Of a stretch of DNA of 64,000 nucleotides, positions 1 through 12,204 are shown in pieces. The position numbers and the translations under genes were made by a program. Within the stretch, counting starts at the first letter, position 1. Each line of letters opens with the position of its first letter. The DNA is taken from the NCBI RefSeq assembly GCF_050908995.1, contig NC_135120.1, positions 3,361,433 to 3,425,432 of the forward strand, written 5' to 3'. Under the pieces are notes generated by a model. The model had not been told where the DNA came from and searched no databases. It saw only the letters and a list, made by a program, of their open reading frames with translations. Source of the DNA: Andrena cerasifolii. Taxonomy: Eukaryota; Arthropoda; Insecta; Hymenoptera; Andrenidae.

Positions 1-315
1 TAAAACGAGTAAAACGAGTAAAACGAGTAAAACGAGTAAAACGAGTAAAACGAGTAAAACGAGTTAAACGAGTAAAACGAGTAAAACGAGTAAAACGAGT
101 AAAACGAGTAAAACGAGTAATACGAGCAAAACGAGGAAAACGAGTAAAACGAGTAAAACGAGTAAAACGAGTAAAACGAGTAAAACGAGTAAAACGAGTA
201 AAACGAGTAAAACGAGTAAAACGAGTAAAACGAGTAAAACGAGTAAAACGAGTAAAACGAGTAAAACGAGTAAAACGAGTAAAACGAGTAAAACGAGTAA
301 ACGAGTAAAACGAGT
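1..315 (+). repeat. Mostly consensus units with rare one-off variants
   Basis: The window opens inside the array. Rare units are taaacgagt at 65-73, aatacgagc at 119-127 and aaaacgagg at 128-136. An 8-bp unit at 299-306 has lost one A and moves the register by one base; the new register then holds unchanged to 34,677. Confidence 0.9.
299..306 (+). other. 8-bp unit (register shift -1)
   Basis: aaacgagt: one A lost from the A4 tract. The only register change in the first 34 kb; no neighbour shares it. Confidence 0.95.
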
Positions 316-999
316 AAAACGAGAAAAACGAGTAAAACGAGTAAAACGAGTAAAACGAGTAAAACGAGTAAAACGAGTAAAACGAGAAAAACGAGTAAAA
401 CGAGTAAAACGAGTAAAACGAGTAAAACGAGTAAAACGAGTAATACGAGTAATACGAGTAATACGAGTAAAACGAGTAAAACGAGTAAAACGAGTAAAAC
501 GAGTAATACGAGTAATACGAGTAAAACGAGTAAAACGAGTAAAACGAGTAATACGAGTAATACGAGTAAAACGAGTAAAACGAGTAAAACTAGTAAAACG
601 AGTAAAACGAGCAAAACGAGCAAAACTAGTAAAACGAGCAAAACGAGCAAAACGAGCAAAACTAGTAAAACGAGCAAAACGAGTAAAACGAGTAAAACGA
701 GTAAAACGAGTAAAACGAGTAAAACGAGTAAAACGAGTAAAACGAGTAAAACGAGTAAAACGCGTAAAACGAGTAAAACGAGCAAATCGAGTAAAACGAG
801 TAAATCGAGTAAATCGAGTAAAACGAGTAAAACGAGTAAAACGAGTAATACGAGTAAAACGAGTAAAACGAGTAAAACGAGTAATACGAGTAATACGAGT
901 AATACGAGTAAAACGAGTAAAACGAGTAAAACTAGTAAAACGAGCAAAACGAGCAAAACGAGCAAAACTAGCAAAACGAGCAAAACTAGTAAAACGAGC
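316..999 (+). repeat. Higher-order block P, copy 1, first part
   Basis: Marker order: E at 316 and 379, I×3 from 442, B×4, I×2, B×3, I×2, B×2, then S-B-C×2-S-C×3-S-C at 586-675, M at 757, B, C, W-B-W-W from 784, I-rich stretch to 909, S at 928, C×3, a double variant aaaactagc at 964-972, C, S, C. The E-to-M part (316-765) recurs with the same marker order at 4429-4869, 45518-45958 and 58396-58845, with E-to-M spacing of 441, 432, 432 and 441 bp. Confidence 0.85.
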
Positions 1000-1269
1000 A
1001 AAACGAGTAAAACGAGTAAAACGAGTAAAACGAGTAAAACGAGTAAAACGAGTAAAACGAGTAAAACGAGTAAAACGAGTAAAACGAGTAAAACGAGTAA
1101 AACGAGTAAAACGAGTAAAACGAGTAAAACGAGTAAAACGAGTAAAACGAGTAAAACGAGTAAAACGAGTAAAACGAGTAAAACGAGTAAAACGAGTAAA
1201 ACGAGTAAAACGAGTAAAACGAGTAAAACGAGTAAAACGAGTAAAACGAGTAAAACGAGTAAAACGAGT
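1000..1269 (+). repeat. Perfect run of 30 base units
   Basis: Thirty consecutive exact units without a variant. Such uniform runs sit between variant cassettes throughout the array. They are either the most recently expanded parts or stretches where the original unit persisted. Confidence 0.9.
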
Positions 1270-1683
1270 AAAACGAGCAAAACGAGCAAAACTAGTAAAA
1301 CGAGCAAAACGAGCAAAACGAGCAAAACTAGTAAAACGAGCAAAACGAGTAAAACGAGTAAAACGAGTAAAACGAGTAAAACGAGTAAAACGAGTAAAAC
1401 GAGTAAAACGAGTAAAACGAGTAAAACGCGTAAAACGAGTAAAACGAGCAAATCGAGTAAAACGAGTAAATCGAGTAAATCGAGTAAAACGAGTAAAACG
1501 AGTAAAACGAGTAATACGAGTAATACGAGTAAAACGAGTAAAACGAGTAAAACGAGTAATACGAGTAATACGAGTAATACGAGTAAAACGAGTAAAACGA
1601 GTAAAACGAGTAAAACTAGTAAAACGAGCAAAACGAGCAAAACGAGCAAAACTAGCAAAACGAGCAAAACTAGTAAAACGAGC
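1270..1683 (+). repeat. Second copy of the 0.6-1.0 kb cassette
   Basis: Repeats the block starting near 604 with an offset of 666 bp (74 units) at S 658/1324 and M 757/1423, and 684 bp at the rare aaaactagc unit (964/1648). The small offset change shows that two units were gained inside one copy after duplication. The later copy at 4.7-5.1 kb has this cassette only once. Confidence 0.85.
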
Positions 1684-1971
1684 AAAACGAGTAAAACGAG
1701 TAAAACGAGTAAAACGAGTAAAACGAGTAAAACGAGTAAAACGAGTAAAACGAGTAAAACGAGTAAAACGAGTAAAACGAGTAAAACGAGTAAAACGAGT
1801 AAAACGAGTAAAACGAGTAAAACGAGTAAAACGAGTAAAACGAGTAAAACGAGTAAAACGAGTAAAACGAGTAAAACGAGTAAAACGAGTAAAACGAGTA
1901 AAACGAGTAAAACGAGTAAAACGAGTAAAACGAGTAAAACGAGTAAAACGAGTAAAACGAGTAAAACGAGT
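1684..1971 (+). repeat. Perfect run of 32 base units
   Basis: Thirty-two exact consecutive units between a C at 1675 and a C at 1972. A run of comparable length follows the equivalent cassette at about 5.1-5.4 kb. Confidence 0.88.
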
Positions 1972-2790
1972 AAAACGAGCAAAACGAGTAAAACGAGTAA
2001 AACGAGTAAAACGAGTAAATCGAGTAAAACGAGCAAAACGAGCAAAACGAGCAAAACTAGTAAAACGAGTAAAACGAGTAAAACGAGTAAAACGAGTAAA
2101 ACGAGTAAAACGAGTAAAACGAGTAAATCGAGTAAAACGAGTAAATCGAGTAAAACGAGTAAATCGAGTAAAACGAGTAAATCGAGTAAAACGAGTAAAA
2201 CGAGTAAAACGAGTAAAACGAGTAAAACGAGTAAAACGAGTAAAACGAGTAAAACGCGTAAAACGAGTAAAACGAGCAAATCGAGTAAAACGAGTAAATC
2301 GAGTAAAACGAGTAAAACGAGTAAAACGAGTAAAACGAGTAAAACGAGTAAAACGAGTAAAACGAGTAAAACGAGTAAAACGAGTAAAACGAGTAAAACG
2401 CGTAAAACGAGTAAAACGAGTAGAACGAGTAAAACGAGTAGAACGAGTAAAACGAGTAGAACGAGTAAAACGAGTAATACGAGTAATACGAGTAAAACGA
2501 GTAAAACGAGTAAAACGAGTAAAACGAGTAAAACGAGTAATACGAGTAATTCGAGTAAAACGAGTAAAACGAGTAAAACGAGTAAAACGAGTAAAACGAG
2601 TAAAACGAGTAAAACGAGTAAAACGAGTAAAACGAGTAAAACGAGTAAAACGAGTAAAACGAGTAAAACGAGTAAAACGAGTAAAACGAGTAAAACGAGT
2701 AAAACGAGTAAAACGAGTAAAACGAGTAAAACGAGTAAAACGAGTAAAACGAGTAAAACGAGTAAAACGAGTAAAACGAGTAAAACGAGT
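1972..2790 (+). repeat. W/M/G cassette (module Rm), copy 1
   Basis: Order: C, B×4, W 2017, C×3, S 2053, then W alternating with B four times (2125, 2143, 2161, 2179), M 2251, B, C, W, B, W, M 2395, B×2, G alternating with B three times from 2422, I×2, B×5, I and X (aattcgagt) at 2548-2556, then consensus units. The same order recurs at about 5383-5985, 9091-9684 and 59359-59943, with partial copies at 12448-12708, 46460-46800 and 53930-54510. Confidence 0.85.
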
Positions 2791-3348
2791 AAAACTAGTA
2801 AAACGAGTAAAACTAGTAAAACGAGTAAAACTAGTAAAACGAGTAAAACTAGTAAAACGAGTAAAACTAGTAAAACGAGCAAAACTAGTAAAACGAGCAA
2901 AACGAGCAAAACGAGCAAAACGAGCAAAACGAGCAAAACGAGTAAAACGAGCAAAACGAGTAAAACGAGCAAAACGAGTAAAACGAGTAAAACGAGTAAA
3001 ACGAGTAAAACGAGTAAAACGAGTAAAACGAGTAAAACGAGTAAAACGAGTAAAACGAGTAAAACGAGTAAAACGAGTAAAACGAGTAAAACGAGCAAAA
3101 CGAGCAAAACGAGTAAAACGAGTAAAACGAGTAAATCGAGTAAAACGAGTAAATCGAGTAAATCGAGTAAAACGAGTAAAACGAGTAATACGAGTAATAC
3201 GAGTAAATCGAGTAAATCGAGTAAAACGAGTAAAACGAGTAATACGAGTAATACGAGTAAAACGAGTAAAACGAGTAAAACGAGTAATACGAGTAATACG
3301 AGTAAAACGAGTAAAACGAGTAAAACTAGTAAAACGAGTAAAACGAGC
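2791..3348 (+). repeat. S-B dimer stretch and C/W/I cassette
   Basis: S alternates with B from 2791, giving an 18-bp dimer repeated several times, then S alternates with C, then a C-rich run, C×2, B×3, W-B-W-W, B×2, I×2, W×2, B×2, I×2, B×3, I×2, B×3, S, B, C. The I×2-W×2 junction is distinctive and is found again near 6.58-6.62 kb and 60.5 kb. The copy at 6202 has one S-B dimer fewer. Confidence 0.83.
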
Positions 3349-3726
3349 AAAACGAGTAAAACGAGTAAAACGAGTAAAACGAGTAAAACGAGTAAAACGA
3401 GTAAAACGAGTAAAACGAGTAAAACGAGTAAAACGAGTAAAACGAGTAAAACGAGTAAAACGAGTAAAACGAGTAAAACGAGTAAAACGAGTAAAACGAG
3501 TAAAACGAGTAAAACGAGTAAAACGAGTAAAACGAGTAAAACGAGTAAAACGAGTAAAACGAGTAAAACGAGTAAAACGAGTAAAACGAGTAAAACGAGT
3601 AAAACGAGTAAAACGAGTAAAACGAGTAAAACGAGTAAAACGAGTAAAACGAGTAAAACGAGTAAAACGAGTAAAACGAGTAAAACGAGTAAAACGAGTA
3701 AAACGAGTAAAACGAGTAAAACGAGT
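3349..3726 (+). repeat. Perfect run of 42 base units
   Basis: Forty-two exact consecutive units (378 bp). The equivalent run in the next copy, 6742-7029, has 32 units, so the two copies differ by ten base units here while keeping the same flanking cassettes. Confidence 0.88.
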
Positions 3727-4428
3727 AAAACTAGTAAAACGAGTAAAACGAGCAAAACGAGCAAAACTAGTAAAACGAGCAAAACGAGCAAAACGAGCAA
3801 AACTAGTAAGACGAGTAAAACGAGTAAAACGAGTAAAACGAGTAAAACGAGTAAAACGAGTAAAACGAGTAAAACGAGTAAAACGAGTAAAACGAGTAAA
3901 ACGAGTAAAACGAGTAAAACGAGTAAAACGAGTAAAACGAGTAAAACGAGTAAAACGAGTAAAACGAGTAAAACGAGTAAAACGAGTAAAACGAGTAAAA
4001 CGAGCAAAACGAGCAAAACGAGTAAAACGAGTAAAACGAGTAAAACGAGTAAATCGAGTAAAACGAGTAAATCGAGTAAATCGAGTAAAACGAGTAAAAC
4101 GAGTAATACGAGTAATACGAGTAAAACGAGTAAAACGAGTAAAACGAGTAAAACGAGTAAAACGAGTAAAACGAGTAAAACGAGTAAAACGAGTAAAACG
4201 AGTAAAACGAGTAAAACGAGTAAAACGAGTAAAACGAGTAAAACGAGTAAAACCAGTAAAACGAGTAAAACGAGTAAAACGAGTAAAACGAGTAAAACGA
4301 GTAAAACGAGTAAAACGAGTAAAACGAGTAAAACGAGTAAAACGAGTAAAACGAGTAAAACGAGTAAAACGAGTAAAACGAGTAAAACGAGTAAAACGAG
4401 TAAAACGAGTAAAACGAGTAAAACGAGT
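3727..4428 (+). repeat. S-R cassette, W/I cassette and one P unit
   Basis: S-B-C×2-S-C×3-S ends in R (aagacgagt) at 3808-3816. After about 22 base units come C×2, B×4, W-B-W-W, B×2, I×2, then mostly consensus with a single P at 4249-4257. R always follows S in this window; see the finding on S-R linkage. Confidence 0.82.
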
Positions 4429-7119
4429 AAAACGAGAAAAACGAGTAAAACGAGTAAAACGAGTAAAACGAGTAAAACGAGTAAAACGAGTAAAACGAGA
4501 AAAACGAGTAAAACGAGTAAAACGAGTAAAACGAGTAAAACGAGTAATACGAGTAATACGAGTAATACGAGTAAAACGAGTAAAACGAGTAAAACGAGTA
4601 AAACGAGTAATACGAGTAATACGAGTAAAACGAGTAAAACGAGTAAAACGAGTAATACGAGTAATACGAGTAAAACGAGTAAAACGAGTAAAACTAGTAA
4701 AACGAGTAAAACGAGCAAAACGAGCAAAACTAGTAAAACGAGCAAAACGAGCAAAACGAGCAAAACTAGTAAAACGAGCAAAACGAGTAAAACGAGTAAA
4801 ACGAGTAAAACGAGTAAAACGAGTAAAACGAGTAAAACGAGTAAAACGAGTAAAACGAGTAAAACGCGTAAAACGAGTAAAACGAGCAAATCGAGTAAAA
4901 CGAGTAAATCGAGTAAATCGAGTAAAACGAGTAAAACGAGTAAAACGAGTAATACGAGTAATACGAGTAAAACGAGTAAAACGAGTAAAACGAGTAATAC
5001 GAGTAATACGAGTAATACGAGTAAAACGAGTAAAACGAGTAAAACTAGTAAAACGAGCAAAACGAGCAAAACGAGCAAAACTAGCAAAACGAGCAAAACT
5101 AGTAAAACGAGCAAAACGAGTAAAACGAGTAAAACGAGTAAAACGAGTAAAACGAGTAAAACGAGTAAAACGAGTAAAACGAGTAAAACGAGTAAAACGA
5201 GTAAAACGAGTAAAACGAGTAAAACGAGTAAAACGAGTAAAACGAGTAAAACGAGTAAAACGAGTAAAACGAGTAAAACGAGTAAAACGAGTAAAACGAG
5301 TAAAACGAGTAAAACGAGTAAAACGAGTAAAACGAGTAAAACGAGTAAAACGAGTAAAACGAGTAAAACGAGTAAAACGAGTAAAACGAGCAAAACGAGT
5401 AAAACGAGTAAAACGAGTAAAACGAGTAAATCGAGTAAAACGAGCAAAACGAGCAAAACGAGCAAAACTAGTAAAACGAGTAAAACGAGTAAAACGAGTA
5501 AAACGAGTAAAACGAGTAAAACGAGTAAAACGAGTAAATCGAGTAAAACGAGTAAATCGAGTAAAACGAGTAAATCGAGTAAAACGAGTAAATCGAGTAA
5601 AACGAGTAAAACGAGTAAAACGAGTAAAACGAGTAAAACGAGTAAAACGAGTAAAACGAGTAAAACGCGTAAAACGAGTAAAACGAGCAAATCGAGTAAA
5701 ACGAGTAAATCGAGTAAATCGAGTAAAACGAGTAAAACGAGTAAAACGAGTAAAACGAGTAAAACGAGTAAAACGAGTAAAACGAGTAAAACGAGTAAAA
5801 CGAGTAAAACGAGTAAAACGCGTAAAACGAGTAAAACGAGTAGAACGAGTAGAACGAGTAAAACGAGTAGAACGAGTAGAACGAGTAAAACGAGTAATAC
5901 GAGTAATACGAGTAAAACGAGTAAAACGAGTAAAACGAGTAAAACGAGTAAAACGAGTAAAACGAGTAATACGAGTAATTCGAGTAAAACGAGTAAAACG
6001 AGTAAAACGAGTAAAACGAGTAAAACGAGTAAAACGAGTAAAACGAGTAAAACGAGTAAAACGAGTAAAACGAGTAAAACGAGTAAAACGAGTAAAACGA
6101 GTAAAACGAGTAAAACGAGTAAAACGAGTAAAACGAGTAAAACGAGTAAAACGAGTAAAACGAGTAAAACGAGTAAAACGAGTAAAACGAGTAAAACGAG
6201 TAAAACTAGTAAAACGAGTAAAACTAGTAAAACGAGTAAAACTAGTAAAACGAGTAAAACTAGTAAAACGAGCAAAACTAGTAAAACGAGCAAAACGAGC
6301 AAAACGAGCAAAACGAGCAAAACGAGCAAAACGAGTAAAACGAGCAAAACGAGTAAAACGAGCAAAACGAGTAAAACGAGTAAAACGAGTAAAACGAGTA
6401 AAACGAGTAAAACGAGTAAAACGAGTAAAACGAGTAAAACGAGTAAAACGAGTAAAACGAGTAAAACGAGTAAAACGAGTAAAACGAGCAAAACGAGCAA
6501 AACGAGTAAAACGAGTAAAACGAGTAAATCGAGTAAAACGAGTAAATCGAGTAAATCGAGTAAAACGAGTAAAACGAGTAATACGAGTAATACGAGTAAA
6601 TCGAGTAAATCGAGTAAAACGAGTAAAACGAGTAATACGAGTAATACGAGTAAAACGAGTAAAACGAGTAAAACGAGTAATACGAGTAATACGAGTAAAA
6701 CGAGTAAAACGAGTAAAACTAGTAAAACGAGTAAAACGAGCAAAACGAGTAAAACGAGTAAAACGAGTAAAACGAGTAAAACGAGTAAAACGAGTAAAAC
6801 GAGTAAAACGAGTAAAACGAGTAAAACGAGTAAAACGAGTAAAACGAGTAAAACGAGTAAAACGAGTAAAACGAGTAAAACGAGTAAAACGAGTAAAACG
6901 AGTAAAACGAGTAAAACGAGTAAAACGAGTAAAACGAGTAAAACGAGTAAAACGAGTAAAACGAGTAAAACGAGTAAAACGAGTAAAACGAGTAAAACGA
7001 GTAAAACGAGTAAAACGAGTAAAACGAGTAAAACTAGTAAAACGAGTAAAACGAGCAAAACGAGCAAAACTAGTAAAACGAGCAAAACGAGCAAAACGAG
7101 CAAAACTAGTAAGACGAGT
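4429..7119 (+). repeat. Higher-order block P, copy 2
   Basis: Repeats 316-3816 in marker order: E 4429 and 4492, I×3, S-B-C×2-S-C×3-S-C, M 4861, aaaactagc at 5077, W-B series from 5536, M 5662, G series from 5842, X at 5977, S-B dimers from 6202, C×2 at 6481, I×2-W×2 near 6580, a 32-unit perfect run, and S-R with R at 7111. Offsets to copy 1 drift between 3,303 and 3,438 bp, showing gain and loss of whole units. This copy is about 0.8 kb shorter, mainly because it has one of the two 0.67-kb cassettes of copy 1. Confidence 0.85.
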
Positions 7120-8811
7120 AAAACGAGTAAAACGAGTAAAACGAGTAAAACGAGTAAAACGAGTAAAACGAGTAAAACGAGTAAAACGAGTAAAACGAGT
7201 AAAACGAGTAAAACGAGTAAAACGAGTAAAACGAGTAAAACGAGTAAAACGAGTAAAACGAGTAAAACGAGTAAAACGAGTAAAACGAGTAAAACGAGTA
7301 AAACGAGTAAAACGAGTAAAACGAGCAAAACGAGCAAAACGAGTAAAACGAGTAAAACGAGTAAAACGAGTAAATCGAGTAAAACGAGTAAATCGAGTAA
7401 ATCGAGTAAAACGAGTAAAACGAGTAATACGAGTAATACGAGTAAAACGAGTAAAACGAGTAAAACGAGTAATACGAGTAATACGAGTAAAACGAGTAAA
7501 ACGAGTAAAACTAGTAAAACGAGTAAAACGAGCAAAACGAGCAACACTAGTAAAACGAGCAAAACGAGCAAAACGAGCAAAACTAGTAAAACGAGCAAAA
7601 CGAGTAAAACGAGTAAAACGAGTAAAACGAGTAAAACGAGTAAAACGAGTAAAACGAGTAAAACGAGTAAAACGAGTAAAACGAGTAAAACGAGTAAAAC
7701 GAGTAAAACGAGTAAAACGAGTAAAACGAGTAAAACGAGTAACACGAGTAAAACGAGTAAAACGAGTAAAACGAGTAAAACGAGTAAAACGAGTAAAACG
7801 AGTAAAACGAGTAAAACGAGTAAAACGAGTAAAACGAGTAAAACGAGCAAAACGAGTAAAACGAGTAAAACGAGTAAAACGAGTAAAACGAGCAAAACGA
7901 GCAAAACGAGCAAAACTAGTAAAACGAGTAAAACGAGTAAAACGAGTAAAACGAGTAAAACGAGTAAAACGAGTAAAACGAGTAAAACGAGTAAATCGAG
8001 TAAAACGAGTAAATCGAGTAAAACGAGTAAATCGAGTAAAACGAGTAAAACGAGTAAAACGAGTAAAACGAGTAAAACGAGTAAAACGAGTAAAACGAGT
8101 AAAACGAGTAAAACGAGTAAAACGAGTAAAACGAGTAAAACGAGTAAAACGAGTAAAACGAGTAAAACGAGTAAAACGAGCAAATCGAGTAAAACGAGTA
8201 AATCGAGTAAAACGAGTAAAACGAGTAAAACGAGTAAAACGAGTAAAACGAGTAAAACGAGTAAAACGAGTAAAACGAGTAAAACGAGTAAAACGAGTAA
8301 AACGAGTAAAACGAGTAAAACGAGTAAAACGAGTAAAACGCGTAAAACGAGTAGAACGAGTAATACGAGTAAAACGAGTAAAACGAGTAAATCGAGTAAA
8401 ACGAGTAAAACGAGTAAAACGAGTAAAACGAGTAAAACGAGTAAAACGAGTAAAACGAGTAAAACGAGTAAAACGAGTAAAACGAGTAAAACGAGTAAAA
8501 CGAGTAAAACGAGTAAAACGAGTAAAACTAGTAAAACGAGCAAAACGAGTAAAACGAGTAAAACGAGCAAAACGAGTAAAACGAGTAAAACGAGTAAAAC
8601 GAGTAAAACGAGTAAAACGAGTAAAACGAGTAAAACGAGTAAAACGAGTAAAACGAGTAAAACGAGTAAAACGAGTAAAACGAGTAAAACGAGTAAAACG
8701 AGTAAAACGAGTAAAACGAGTAAAACGAGCAAAACGAGCAAAACTAGTAAAACGAGCAAAACGAGCAAAACGAGCAAAACGAGCAAAACGAGCAAAACTA
8801 GTAAGACGAGT
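7120..8811 (+). repeat. Unit U, copy 1 (R to R, 188 units)
   Basis: Runs from just after one R (7111) to the end of the next (8803-8811). Order: C×2, W-B-W-W from 7372, I×2-B×3-I×2, an S-B-C×2-S-C×3-S-C cassette whose second S is the double variant aacactagt at 7543, N at 7741, then module Nm from 7840: C, B×4, C×3, S, W-B-W-B-W from 7993, C-W-B-W, M-B-G-I near 8335, S-C-B-B-C, C×2-S-C×5-S-R. The R-to-R distance is 1,692 bp, the same as at 62248-63939. Confidence 0.84.
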
Positions 8812-10404
8812 AAAACGAGTAAAACGAGTAAAACGAGTAAAACGAGTAAAACGAGTAAAACGAGTAAAACGAGTAAAACGAGTAAAACGAGTAAAACGAG
8901 TAAAACGAGTAAAACGAGTAAAACGAGTAAAACGAGTAAAACGAGTAAAACGAGTAAAACGAGTAAAACGAGTAAAACGAGAAAAACGAGTAAAACGAGT
9001 AAAACGAGTAAAACGAGTAAAACGAGTAAAACGAGAAAAACGAGTAAAACGAGTAAAACGAGTAAAACGAGTAAAACGAGTAAAACGAGTAAAACGAGCA
9101 AAACGAGTAAAACGAGTAAAACGAGTAAAACGAGTAAATCGAGTAAAACGAGCAAAACGAGTAAAACGAGCAAAACGAGCAAAACGAGCAAAACTAGTAA
9201 AACGAGTAAAACGAGTAAAACGAGTAAAACGAGTAAAACGAGTAAATCGAGTAAAACGAGTAAATCGAGTAAAACGAGTAAATCGAGTAAAACGAGTAAA
9301 TCGAGTAAAACGAGTAAAACGAGTAAAACGAGTAAAACGAGTAAAACGAGTAAAACGAGTAAAACGAGTAAAACGCGTAAAACGAGTAAAACGAGCAAAT
9401 CGAGTAAAACGAGTAAATCGAGTAAAACGAGTAAAACGAGTAAAACGAGTAAAACGAGTAAAACGAGTAAAACGAGTAAAACGAGTAAAACGAGTAAAAC
9501 GAGTAAAACGAGTAAAACGCGTAAAACGAGTAAAACGAGTAGAACGAGTAAAACGAGTAGAACGAGTAAAACGAGTAAAACGAGTAATACGAGTAATACG
9601 AGTAATACGAGTAAAACGAGTAAAACGAGTAAAACGAGTAAAACGAGTAAAACGAGTAAAACGAGTAATACGAGTAATTCGAGTAAAACGAGTAAAACGA
9701 GTAAAACGAGTAAAACGAGTAAAACGAGTAAAACGAGTAAAACGAGTAAAACGAGTAAAACGAGTAAAACGAGTAAAACGAGTAAAACGAGTAACACGAG
9801 TAAAACGAGTAAAACGAGTAAAACGAGTAAAACGAGTAAAACGAGTAAAACGAGTAAAACGAGTAAAACGAGTAAAACGAGTAAAACGAGTAAAACTAGT
9901 AAAACGAGTAAAACTAGTAAAACGAGTAAAACGAGCAAAACGAGCAAAACTAGTAAAACGAGTAAAACGAGTAAAACGAGTAAAACGAGTAAAACGAGTA
10001 ATACGAGTAATACGAGTAAAACGAGTAAAACGAGTAAAACGAGTAATACGAGTAATACGAGTAAAACGAGTAAAACGAGTAAAACTAGTAAAACGAGTAA
10101 AACGAGCAAAACGAGTAAAACGAGTAAAACGAGTAAAACGAGTAAAACGAGTAAAACGAGTAAAACGAGTAAAACGAGTAAAACGAGTAAAACGAGTAAA
10201 ACGAGTAAAACGAGTAAAACGAGTAAAACGAGTAAAACGAGTAAAACGAGTAAAACGAGTAAAACGAGTAAAACGAGTAAAACGAGTAAAACGAGTAAAA
10301 CGAGTAAAACGAGTAAAACTAGTAAAACGAGTAAAACGAGCAAAACGAGCAAAACTAGTAAAACGAGCAAAACGAGCAAAACGAGCAAAACTAGTAAGAC
10401 GAGT
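8812..10404 (+). repeat. E pair followed by a partial block P
   Basis: E at 8974 and 9028, then the W/M/G cassette from 9091 to X at 9676-9684, N near 9.79 kb, S-B-S-B-C×2-S, I×2-B×3-I×2, S-B-C, a long consensus run, and S-B-C×2-S-C×3-S-R with R at 10396. This matches the second half of block P (1972-3816 and 5383-7119). The C×2 and W-B-W-W cassette of those copies is missing here, which suggests an internal deletion. Confidence 0.8.
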
Positions 10405-12204
10405 AAAACGAGTAAAACGAGTAAAACGAGTAAAACGAGTAAAACGAGTAAAACGAGTAAAACGAGTAAAACGAGTAAAACGAGTAAAACGAGTAAAACG
10501 AGTAAAACGAGTAAAACGAGTAAAACGAGTAAAACGAGTAAAACGAGTAAAACGAGTAAAACGAGTAAAACGAGTAAAACGAGTAAAACGAGTAAAACGA
10601 GTAAAACGAGTAAAACGAGTAAAACGAGTAAAACGAGCAAAACGAGCAAAACGAGTAAAACGAGTAAAACGAGTAAAACGAGTAAATCGAGTAAAACGAG
10701 TAAATCGAGTAAATCGAGTAAAACGAGTAAAACGAGTAATACGAGTAATACGAGTAAAACGAGTAAAACGAGTAAAACGAGTAATACGAGTAATACGAGT
10801 AAAACGAGTAAAACGAGTAAAACTAGTAAAACGAGTAAAACGAGCAAAACGAGCAACACTAGTAAAACGAGCAAAACGAGCAAAACGAGCAAAACTAGTA
10901 AAACGAGCAAAACGAGTAAAACGAGTAAAACGAGTAAAACGAGTAAAACGAGTAAAACGAGTAAAACGAGTAAAACGAGTAAAACGAGTAAAACGAGTAA
11001 AACGAGTAAAACGAGTAAAACGAGTAAAACGAGTAAAACGAGTAAAACGAGTAAAACGAGTAAAACGAGTAAAACGAGTAAAACGAGTAAAACGAGTAAA
11101 ACGAGTAACACGAGTAAAACGAGTAAAACGAGTAAAACGAGTAAAACGAGTAAAACGAGTAAAACGAGTAAAACGAGTAACACGAGTAAAACGAGTAAAA
11201 CGAGTAAAACGAGTAAAACGAGCAAAACGAGTAAAACGAGTAAAACGAGTAAAACGAGTAAAACGAGCAAAACGAGCAAAACGAGCAAAACTAGTAAAAC
11301 GAGTAAAACGAGTAAAACGAGTAAAACGAGTAAAACGAGTAAAACGAGTAAAACGAGTAAAACGAGTAAATCGAGTAAAACGAGTAAATCGAGTAAAACG
11401 AGTAAATCGAGTAAAACGAGTAAAACGAGTAAAACGAGTAAAACGAGTAAAACGAGTAAAACGAGTAAAACGAGTAAAACGAGTAAAACGAGTAAAACGA
11501 GCAAAACGAGTAAAACGAGCAAATCGAGTAAAACGAGTAAATCGAGTAAAACGAGTAAAACGAGTAAAACGAGTAAAACGAGTAAAACGAGTAAAACGAG
11601 TAAAACGAGTAAAACGAGTAAAACGAGTAAAACGAGTAAAACGAGTAAAACGAGTAAAACGAGTAAAACGAGTAAAACGAGTAAAACGCGTAAAACGAGT
11701 AGAACGAGTAATACGAGTAAAACGAGTAAAACGAGTAAAACGAGTAAAACGAGTAAAACGAGTAAAACGAGTAAAACGAGTAAAACGAGTAAAACGAGTA
11801 AAACGAGTAAAACGAGTAAAACGAGTAAAACGAGTAAAACGAGTAAAACGAGTAAAACGAGTAAAACGAGTAAAACGAGTAAAACGAGTAAAACGAGTAA
11901 AACGAGTAAAACGAGTAAAACGAGTAAAACGAGTAAAACTAGTAAAACGAGCAAAACGAGTAAAACGAGTAAAACGAGCAAAACGAGTAAAACGAGTAAA
12001 ACGAGTAAAACGAGTAAAACGAGTAAAACGAGTAAAACGAGTAAAACGAGTAAAACGAGTAAAACGAGTAAAACGAGTAAAACGAGTAAAACGAGTAAAA
12101 CGAGTAAAACGAGTAAAACGAGCAAAACGAGCAAAACTAGTAAAACGAGCAAAACGAGCAAAACGAGCAAAACGAGCAAAACGAGCAAAACTAGTAAGAC
12201 GAGT
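10405..12204 (+). repeat. Unit U, copy 2 (R to R, 200 units)
   Basis: Same order as 7120-8811. The rare aacactagt recurs at 10855, exactly 3,312 bp (368 units) after 7543, and the first W (10684) keeps the same offset. Two N units lie near 11.1 and 11.18 kb, then module Nm from C 11215 to R 12196-12204. This copy is 12 units longer than copy 1. Confidence 0.84.

Noticed and set aside
586..675. S-B-C×2-S-C×3-S-C cassette as a protein-binding or origin element
   Set aside because: It recurs many times and is conserved in order, but this is fully explained by duplication of larger segments; nothing in the sequence shows function.
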